A DNA stretch of 64,000 bases from DASXZH01 sp036502005 (GTDB lineage: Bacteria > Armatimonadota > Fimbriimonadia > Fimbriimonadales > Fimbriimonadaceae). Under the pieces are notes generated by a model. That model made no database searches, had not been told where the DNA came from, and worked only from the letters and a program-made list of their open reading frames with translations. Within the stretch, counting starts at the first letter, position 1, and each line of letters starts with the position of its first letter. Both the position numbers and the translations under genes were made by a program. This document shows, one piece after another, positions 58,854 to 64,000 of this stretch. The stretch is from NCBI GenBank assembly GCA_036502005.1, contig DASXZH010000094.1, positions 62,001 through 126,000 on the forward strand. The letters run 5' to 3'.

Positions 58854-58881
58854 TTGACTTCTATTTTTGATGGAGTATTAT
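58854..58881 (+). promoter_or_regulatory. Promoter of the VOC gene
   Basis: TTGACT (58854-58859), a 16-bp spacer and TATTAT (58876-58881). The ATG lies 8 bp after the -10, so a transcript from here would be leaderless or nearly so, although AAGGA at 58883-58887 looks like a Shine-Dalgarno for a longer transcript. Confidence 0.55.
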
Positions 58882-58889
58882 TAAGGACG

Positions 58890-59240
58890 ATGTACAAGCT
58901 CAAGCAGCCCATTCCCTCCATTCCGGTCAAGAACATGCAGGCCGCACAGCAGTTTTATGCTGAAACCTTTGGATGGGAATCACCCTGGGAGCAAGGTGAG
59001 TACGGCGGTATGTCGCGCGACGGAATGCAAATTCACTTCTTATTGAAGACTCGGGTTAACCCGGTCTTCATTTATAATCTTGTCGATAACGTCGATGAGA
59101 TTTATGATCATGTTGTTAAGTTGCATGTACGAGTCGTCTCTGAAGTGAAAGATCAGGCCTATGGGATGCGAGAGTTCACGTCGCTGGACCCCGACGGCAA
59201 CTTCATCGTTTTCGCTCAGCCGATCGCTTTGGCTTCTTAA
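58890..59240 (+). CDS. VOC (glyoxalase/bleomycin-resistance) superfamily protein
   Basis: A 116-aa protein from ATG 58890 (MYKLKQPIPSIPVKNMQAAQ). It has the paired beta-alpha-beta-beta-beta modules of VOC proteins: FYAETFGWESPWEQGEYGGM, then GMQIHFLLKTRVNPVFIYN, and at the end MREFTSLDPDGNFIVFAQPI with the usual metal-Glu position near DPDGN. Family members are lyases, dioxygenases or ligand binders; the substrate is not predicted. The upstream in-frame codons overlap its promoter and are rejected. It is convergent with the ABC-2 permease gene (5 bp between stops). Confidence 0.82.
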   Translation: MYKLKQPIPSIPVKNMQAAQQFYAETFGWESPWEQGEYGGMSRDGMQIHFLLKTRVNPVFIYNLVDNVDEIYDHVVKLHVRVVSEVKDQAYGMREFTSLDPDGNFIVFAQPIALAS

Positions 59241-59244
59241 CTTG

Positions 59245-60015
59245 CTATTTAGTAGCCTTCGCAAATGAGCCGAGGGTTAAGCTAACGAGGACGACGAACA
59301 TCACCAGAACGACAACGAACCCCTGCCAAATGGCTGGGTTGTTCCAACCCGTTAACACCAACGCGCGGACACCCTCGATCACATAGGTCACCGGGTTGTA
59401 GGTGGCAAGAGTAGCAAACAGCGGTGGAAGCAGATTTTTCGGCGCTTGGGAAGTGGTCACGTACAGCAGCGGAAAAACCAGCACGAACATGGACTGGACC
59501 AGCCTCGCATTTTGGGTGCGCAAGGCCATGATCATGCTGATACAGCTCCAGCCCATGGCGAAGAGCACCAGGATGCCGAAGATCGCGAGAATGCCAAGGA
59601 ACCCGGTGCTGAAATGCACACCGGCAGCTAGGAGCAGCACCAATACTATGAGCCCCTGGAACACTGCTTGGACGGCCACCTCGGTTAACCGCCCAAGAAT
59701 GATGGTTAAGCGGCTGATTGGCATGATCAGCAGCTTCTTGAAATAGCCGTTTGAAATATCCTGCACGAGTTCGATTCCGGCGTTTCCGGCCGAAAAGAAG
59801 ATGGCCGTGAAGAGAGCCACGGGCGCAATGAAGTCCTTATAGGAAACGTTCGGGAAGCCGGGCACCTTGGAGAAGGCGCTTAACGACGCGGAGTTCACCA
59901 CGAAGAAAAAGATGGGAATAAAGAGCGAGGGTATCAGAGCCAGGGCCGGGCGCCAGATCTGTTTAATGCTGCGGATGGAAAGGTGATACCAATCGGAAAA
60001 GAAGGTTGGATTCAT
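59245..60015 (-). CDS. ABC-2 type transport permease
   Basis: A 256-aa protein with six membrane segments of the ABC-2 family: PALALIPSLFIPIFFFVVNS, FIAPVALFTAIFFSAGNAGI, AVFQGLIVLVLLLAAGVHFS, FLGILAIFGILVLFAMGWSC, then MFVLVFPLLYVTTSQAPKNL and a final helix FVVVLVMFVVLVSLTLG. The loop GNAGIELVQDISNGYFKKLL is typical of DrrB/NodJ-like exporters. Its partner ATPase is at 60997-61785 on the same strand, but a four-helix-bundle gene and a repeat array lie between. Substrate unknown (antibiotic, lipid or polysaccharide). Confidence 0.9.
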   Translation of the reverse strand: MNPTFFSDWYHLSIRSIKQIWRPALALIPSLFIPIFFFVVNSASLSAFSKVPGFPNVSYKDFIAPVALFTAIFFSAGNAGIELVQDISNGYFKKLLIMPISRLTIILGRLTEVAVQAVFQGLIVLVLLLAAGVHFSTGFLGILAIFGILVLFAMGWSCISMIMALRTQNARLVQSMFVLVFPLLYVTTSQAPKNLLPPLFATLATYNPVTYVIEGVRALVLTGWNNPAIWQGFVVVLVMFVVLVSLTLGSFAKATK

Positions 60016-60036
60016 GGGATTAATCGGTCAGTGGGA

Positions 60037-60350
60037 GGGTCGAAAGTCGAAAGTCGAAGGTCGAAAGCCGGAGGTTGAAAGTCGAAAGTCGAAGGTCGAA
60101 AGTCGAAGGTCGAAAGTCGAAAGTCGAAAGTCGAAAGTCGAAAGTCGAAAGTCGAAAGTCGAACGTCGAAAGTCGAAAGTCGAAAGTCGAAAGTCGAAGG
60201 TCGAAAGCCGGAGGTTGAAGGTTGAAGGTCGAAGGCCGAAGATTTAAGGTCAAAAGCCGGAGGTGAGGGTTAACGGATGAAGGGCGAAGTCGAAGGTGGA
60301 ATGTCGAAAGTCGAATGGCGAAGGTCGAAAGCCGGAGTCGAAAGCCAGGA
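60037..60350. repeat. Heptanucleotide GTCGAAA array
   Basis: About 230 bp (60037-60265) of near-perfect GTCGAAA units with GTCGAAG, GTTGAAA and GTCGAAC variants (AAGTCGAAAGTCGAAAGTCG core), then a looser 85 bp. Both strands are open in several frames because the unit holds no stop, which produces spurious ORFs. It separates the permease gene from the four-helix-bundle gene. Confidence 0.9.
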
Positions 60351-60355
60351 GCCAG

Positions 60356-60865
60356 TTACGATGGTTTTCTGCTCCGCTTCAACGATTCCGACAGGCCATG
60401 AACCATGCGGCTCACGGCCAACACTTGTGCCGACAAAGAGACAAACTTGTCTTCGGTAATGAATTCCGCATCAAGAGCGACATATAACTGCGACCGCAAT
60501 TCGGCGCTGGATCCGGCCGCGTGCGAGAGGAACTGAATAAAGAGTGCGACTCCAGATCGTCCTTGCCCCTCCGCGATGTTGGACATGATAGAAACTGATG
60601 AGCCACGCATTTGATCGGCTAGGCCAAAGTCCATTCCGGAGGCAGTTCTACTCGTGACTTGATAGATCTCCTTAGTTAATAGCCTTGCCTTCTGCCAGAC
60701 GATCAGATCTTCGAACTTATGAAGATTGACATTGGCGAGATTCTCCGACACTACTCCAGCTTCAAGAGCTCCGGCTTCGATTAAGAGGCGCTCCAGTTGC
60801 TTTGGATATCGGTCCTCCTCAAACTCTTCCGTTACTTGACCGGCGCCGTACGATTTTCGTTTCAT
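60356..60865 (-). CDS. Four-helix-bundle protein (S23/TIGR02436-type)
   Basis: A 169-aa protein. Residues ~48-160 match the small four-helix-bundle family first seen in 23S rRNA intervening sequences: HKFEDLIVWQKARLLTKEIY, GLADQMRGSSVSIMSNIAEG, QGRSGVALFIQFLSHAAGSS, then AELRSQLYVALDAEFITEDK. The first 47 residues (charged, EEFEEDRYPKQLERLLIEAG) are an extension not usual in the family, but GAGGTAAGCAG before ATG 60865 supports that start. Family function is unknown. It sits between the ATPase and permease genes of an ABC-2 exporter, apparently as an insertion. Confidence 0.85.
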   Translation of the reverse strand: MKRKSYGAGQVTEEFEEDRYPKQLERLLIEAGALEAGVVSENLANVNLHKFEDLIVWQKARLLTKEIYQVTSRTASGMDFGLADQMRGSSVSIMSNIAEGQGRSGVALFIQFLSHAAGSSAELRSQLYVALDAEFITEDKFVSLSAQVLAVSRMVHGLSESLKRSRKPS

Positions 60866-60996
60866 CTGCTTACCTCTAGTTTATTCTCTCAACGATCAAC
60901 TTAATAGCCCTTGCTTCTTCCTTCTCCGGCTTTCGGCTTTCGGCTTTCGACATTCGACTTTCCACTAATCCTCGCCTCCGGCTCCCCAATTTCGCC

Positions 60997-61785
60997 CTAC
61001 GACCTGCTCCTTGCGTAAGGATCGGTGGCGTTTACGTTGCCTTCCTCTTCACCTAGGTTGCTGCCGGTTGTATTCAAGAAAACCTCTTCCAAGGTCTTTA
61101 CTTCGTGCTTTGCAAGCAGTTCGGGCACCGTGCCCCCGGTTACGATCTCGCCTTTATCCATAATAGCCAAACGTTGGCAAAGTTCTTCCGCTTCATCCAT
61201 GAAGTGGGTGGTCAAGAAGATCGTCATGCCCTGCTTGTTTAGTTCGACGAGGTGATTCCAAATGAGGCGTCGGGCGTGGGGATCCAGACCCTGCGTTGGC
61301 TCATCGAGGAACAGAACGCGAGGCTCGTGGATAAGGGAAAGGGCCAGATCGAAGCGGCGGCGCATGCCGCCGGAATAGGTGGATGTGTACCTATCGGCCA
61401 CATTTTCAAGTTCAACCAGCTTTAGCAGTTTTGTTATTTGCTGCTCGATTTTGTCTTTGGGGAGGTGGTAGAGATTGCCGTGAAGATTAAGCATTTCGCG
61501 CGCGGTTGCGGTTTCGTCAAGGCCAATCTCTTGCATGGCGAAGCCAACCCTCTTGTAGATCTCTTGTGGCTTTTTTTCTAGGTCAAAGCCATCGATGATG
61601 ATACTTCCGCTGGTCTTCTTGACGAGGCTGACGAGCATGTTCATGGTGGTCGTCTTCCCTGCCCCGTTCGGGCCGAGGAATCCAAAGAACTCGCCTTCTT
61701 TCACTTCAAAAGTGACGCCTTTTACGGCCTGGACATTGCCCGGATAGGTCTTTACGAGATCTTTGACTTCTATAATATTGCTCAT
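60997..61785 (-). CDS. ABC transporter ATP-binding protein (ABC-2 exporter)
   Basis: A 262-aa protein: Walker A GFLGPNGAGKTTTMNMLVSL, Q-loop VGFAMQEIGLDETATAREML, signature TYSGGMRRRFDLALSLIHEP, Walker B RVLFLDEPTQGLDPHARRLI and H-loop FLTTHFMDEAEELCQRLAIM. The TYSGGMRRR form with GLDP belongs to the DrrA/CcmA-like ATPases that pair with ABC-2 permeases. The C-terminal ~40 residues (LAKHEVKTLEEVFLNTTG) are the usual DrrA-type end. It is separated from its permease by ~1 kb containing the four-helix-bundle gene. Confidence 0.92.
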   Translation of the reverse strand: MSNIIEVKDLVKTYPGNVQAVKGVTFEVKEGEFFGFLGPNGAGKTTTMNMLVSLVKKTSGSIIIDGFDLEKKPQEIYKRVGFAMQEIGLDETATAREMLNLHGNLYHLPKDKIEQQITKLLKLVELENVADRYTSTYSGGMRRRFDLALSLIHEPRVLFLDEPTQGLDPHARRLIWNHLVELNKQGMTIFLTTHFMDEAEELCQRLAIMDKGEIVTGGTVPELLAKHEVKTLEEVFLNTTGSNLGEEEGNVNATDPYARSRS

Positions 61786-62700
61786 TAGTGTTTGGATGGC
61801 AAACTCTGAAAAGAGGGGGGTTATGATAGCTTTTGCTAACTTACGCTCACCACGTTAGGTTCAAATTCGTTGATTACTAGATTAGTTTTTTTGGACCTGT
61901 TGGCCTTGGTGTTCCTACGCATCCAAGGAGAGGACGTTTGCGAGGCTTTTCATGTAAGCGCGGGATTGCAAATCGACAAACCTTCGCCCGCCACAAGTGG
62001 CTGGGCTTGGCTTGTTGATCTGCTATATTTGGGGGCTACCCGGTTTACCCGGGCTGCGCTTGTACGGCTGAGGCCGCGCTGCGCTCCGCCCTTCGCTAAA
62101 ATATATAGCCCCTCCGGGGCACTCGGAGATGTCGAGGCGTTTTCCGATGAAGTTGGTTTGCCCGTTTGCCCCATTTACAGTTTCTGCTCGTTTCCAGGGC
62201 TACGTCTACGCCGCCTAGGCGGCTTCGACTTCGCCCTTCGTTAAAGATACAAGTTTCCGATCACGCAACATTTGTAAGCGCTTCGCGTTTGACAAAGTTG
62301 CGCCGGACAAGAAGGCGGCGCTCCTCCAGGGGTATCGCTTTTCCGGCGTCGCTCACGCTTCGCCGAACTCGCTCAACCCCTGGCTACCTTCGTGCTACGC
62401 CTCCGGCGTGCCGGACCCTTAGAAAAGGGCTTGCATTTTTTCAAGGCGGATATGACTCGGGGTCAGTTTATCTTCGCTCAATATTTAGCCCCTTCGGAGC
62501 AAGGAATTCTCGATTTTCGATTCTCGATCGGTTGCAAAAGCGATGCACGGCGACAAGTAGCCTAAGTTCAGCGGTGCCAGGCAACCGCACTCCCAAAGGG
62601 CTTGGTGCCCAGCGATCCGGCTTCCATTCGTCTCAGCCCCCTTGGCATTAGGGGCAAGATTATTGCCGTTACGGCAGTTGGGGTCGGTTTGCATCTAAAT
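61786..62700. other. Repeat-rich non-coding region
   Basis: Nearly 1 kb without a credible gene. It holds the CGACAAACC...TTCGCTAAAATAT repeat (61965-62125), two shorter relatives (CCAGGGCTACGTCTACGCCG to CCTTCGTTAAAGAT at 62195-62250, and CTTCGCTCAATATTTAGCCC near 62472), a GCCCCTCCGGGGC palindrome (62108-62120), and TTCTCGATTTTCGATTCTCG words near 62508. Open frames across it are translations of repeats. Confidence 0.6.
61965..62125. repeat. Dispersed repeat, second copy of the 45254 family
   Basis: Shares with 45254-45440 the ordered words CAAATCGACAAACC, GCCACAAGTGGC, GGGCTGCG, CGCTGCGC and CCCTTCGCTAAAATAT. It ends in GCCCCTCCGGGGC, the same palindrome that closes the arms of the RAYT element at 5379/6032, suggesting a link between this family and the REP element. 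Confidence 0.7.
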
Positions 62701-62718
62701 GAGACCTAATCATGTAAA

Positions 62719-62777
62719 TGCGACAATATTCGCGTTTACTATTGCATAAACAGAAAACATGTGCGAAAATATTCGCA
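62719..62777 (+). promoter_or_regulatory. Twin TGCGA...TTCGC operator boxes
   Basis: Two like-oriented palindromic boxes, TGCGACAATATTCGCG (62719-62734) and TGCGAAAATATTCGCA (62762-62777), are 28 bp apart, and the second ends directly before the ATG of the BlaI-type gene (62779). The promoter should lie between them. They probably bind the product of that gene. Confidence 0.6.
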
Positions 62778-62778
62778 T

Positions 62779-63165
62779 ATGGCAAAACTCGATCGTTTTC
62801 GATATCTTAGCAAACGGGAGCAGCAGATCATGGATCTGCTGGTGGCGCACGACGCGCTAACGGCGGCCCAGATTGAGTCGCTGTTGCCCGATGCGCCATC
62901 CAATTCCACGGTGCGCAGCCTTCTCGCCATCATGGCGGAAAAAGGGCTAATCACCTTTAAGAAAGATGGCCGGCAGTTTCTCTACCGGGTGGCAAAGCCC
63001 AAAGCGGCTGCGGCCAAGGATGCCCTTCTCGGCGTGGTCCAGCGTTTCTTTGAAGGGAGCGTGGCAAACGCCGTTTCTACTCTCGTGGAAACTGGGGGCA
63101 ATCTCAGCGATGAGGATTTCGAAGCTCTCCAGCGATTGATTGATGCTAAAAAGGAGCAAAAATGA
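62779..63165 (+). CDS. BlaI/MecI/CopY-family repressor (second pair)
   Basis: A 128-aa winged helix from ATG 62779: YLSKREQQIMDLLVAHDALT, AAQIESLLPDAPSNSTVRSL (recognition helix), LAIMAEKGLITFKKDGRQFL, then the dimerisation helix LLGVVQRFFEGSVANAVSTL. An in-frame GTG at 62761 lies inside the operator box and is rejected; there is no Shine-Dalgarno, so the mRNA may be leaderless. It overlaps the following M56 gene by 4 bp (ATGA). The repressor differs from the 30219 copy in sequence and in operator, so the two pairs probably answer to different signals. Confidence 0.85.
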   Translation: MAKLDRFRYLSKREQQIMDLLVAHDALTAAQIESLLPDAPSNSTVRSLLAIMAEKGLITFKKDGRQFLYRVAKPKAAAAKDALLGVVQRFFEGSVANAVSTLVETGGNLSDEDFEALQRLIDAKKEQK

Positions 63166-64000
63166 CGAGCATTCTGAATTGTTTTTATGCCTTGATGTTT
63201 ATCGAAGCCGGCATGTGTGCCTTCTTCTTACCCACCCTCCTTTTGGTGTCAATGGTTCCGAAAAGGCTACCGACGATTCGCCAAAGGTTGCTTGTGTGGA
63301 CCTTTGCAGGAACACTCCTTATTCCCGTTTTTGCACCGAAGATCACGGCAGAAATCGAGAACTACGTTCAGCAAACGAGAGCTACTCATGCCGGCGCCGC
63401 TGTTTCTACACCGGCTTCATCAGCTAAGATGGCAAACGCCAGCCTGGCGCCTATCCACGTCAGGTTTTCTCCTGAATTTACGGAGGCGATTACACCCGCA
63501 GTTAAGACATTTGGAGTATTACGAGACGCCGGTTTTACCTGGCTGATCTTATGCTATGGCCTTTCGATTGTTTTGATTTGGAAGAGCCGTCCGTCTGCCA
63601 CTATCTCAGGTGCGCGAATAAGCAAGTTCACGAGCACTCCGGTGACGGCCTGGTTTGGCAAGCACTACATTATTCTCCCGGAGGGCGCGGAGGGGTGGCC
63701 GACGGAACGCATTAGTCGCGTGATGGCCCATGAACAAGCCCATGTTAATCGCAGAGATTGGGTCTCACAACTCTTGGCGAACTTCGTTGTTGCCCTTAGC
63801 GGGTTCAACCCGGCGGTGTGGGCTTGCGCACGCAAGCTGCGGCACGAAGCCGAGCATGCCGCTGACCAGCAGGTGCTGATGACAGAATCTAGCCCCACTG
63901 AATATGCAAACGACCTACTCCAAATAGCTAAGAGCGCGAGGTATGACCGAAATGTTGCCGTACTCGCGATGGCCTCCAAAGGCTCACTTAAGAGCAGAAT
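63162..64000 (+). CDS. M56 (BlaR1-like) peptidase, C-terminus cut by window edge
   Basis: An open frame from ATG 63162 to the right edge without a stop (279 codons). N-terminal membrane segments are LNCFYALMFIEAGMCAFFLP and LLVWTFAGTLLIPVFAP; a third is FTWLILCYGLSIVLIW (~130). The peptidase zinc motif is RVMAHEQAHVNRRDWVSQLL (HExxH at ~190), followed by KLRHEAEHAADQQVLM with a further Glu. It should cut the paired repressor upstream on signal. The sensor domain lies beyond the window. The HEQAH form differs from HEMVH in the 28681 gene. Confidence 0.82.
   Translation, partial: MTSILNCFYALMFIEAGMCAFFLPTLLLVSMVPKRLPTIRQRLLVWTFAGTLLIPVFAPKITAEIENYVQQTRATHAGAAVSTPASSAKMANASLAPIHVRFSPEFTEAITPAVKTFGVLRDAGFTWLILCYGLSIVLIWKSRPSATISGARISKFTSTPVTAWFGKHYIILPEGAEGWPTERISRVMAHEQAHVNRRDWVSQLLANFVVALSGFNPAVWACARKLRHEAEHAADQQVLMTESSPTEYANDLLQIAKSARYDRNVAVLAMASKGSLKSR

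Noticed and set aside
60014..60253. 77-aa ORFs open on both strands
   Set aside because: They are translations of the GTCGAAA array, whose unit has no stop; amino acid content is purely repetitive.
60037..60265. Possible CRISPR array
   Set aside because: The repeat unit is only 7 bp with no spacers and no cas genes; it is a simple tandem array.
61870..62651. ORFs of 124 and 161 aa in the 1-kb gap
   Set aside because: They run through dispersed repeats, have no Shine-Dalgarno, and their composition (Arg/Ser/Pro runs) is not protein-like.

Overview
The window looks like a chromosomal segment of a free-living, flagellated bacterium with about 53-56% GC by eye and mostly Shine-Dalgarno starts. 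Features seen: an L10 leader RNA ahead of rplJ-rplL, an M56 peptidase carrying a tail like the H-X9-DG pseudopilin family, a TIM of the GHSETRGRFG type, a DUF5117-type metzincin, GH78 and L-fucose-isomerase-like sugar genes, and intergenic DNA full of short 'word' repeats. Together these suggest an Armatimonadota (Fimbriimonadia-like) or similar lineage. This is an inference from gene content; no 16S or tRNA gene is present to confirm it.

Layout. 1-0.46 kb: a membrane protein cut by the left edge. 0.7-1.4 kb: a YqjI-like PadR regulator with a palindromic operator. 1.7-5.2 kb: flagellar hook genes (FliK-like, flgD, a TIGR02530-type protein, flgE). 5.4-6.0 kb: a REP-associated transposase between about 97-bp inverted repeats. 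6.1-13.7 kb: a sugar-isomerase-like protein, a beta-CASP metallo-hydrolase operon with a 22-residue membrane ORF, a secreted protein, a frameshifted gene and a c-type cytochrome-like protein. 14-21 kb: an M1 aminopeptidase, small unknowns, a RhuM remnant and a large metzincin. 21.4-28.6 kb: a HEAT-like protein and a DUF3052 protein, then three tandem SAM methyltransferase paralogues with a fossil duplication junction, then a GH78 rhamnosidase. 28.7-32.2 kb: a BlaI/M56 signalling pair, then tpiA and an OsmC protein.

32.6-39.3 kb: a BSP-type peptidase, a membrane protein, adenosine deaminase with a broken small membrane gene behind it, rplJ-rplL with leader, an MFS transporter, a previously uncalled 59-aa protein and an orphan parB. 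39.5-48.1 kb: a secreted helical-repeat protein, an ABC exporter coupled to a membrane glycosyltransferase that carries an in-frame 197-bp MITE, a lipoprotein and dnaK. 48.2-58.6 kb: small enzymes (AAA kinase, D-lyxose isomerase, ArsR-SRPBCC regulator pair, a Cys-less isochorismatase-like protein), a second M1 peptidase, secreted proteins and an O-methyltransferase. 58.6-64 kb: a candidate structured small RNA with its own promoter and terminator, a VOC protein, an ABC-2 exporter whose two genes are separated by a four-helix-bundle gene and a heptanucleotide array, a 1-kb repeat-rich non-coding stretch, and a second BlaI/M56 pair running off the right edge.

The strongest non-routine signals are the methyltransferase array with its chimeric scar, the M56-pseudopilin fusion, the MITE translated inside a glycosyltransferase, the candidate sRNA at 58.6 kb, and the several distinct families of word-like intergenic repeats. 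No CRISPR array, tRNA, rRNA or complete prophage was seen.
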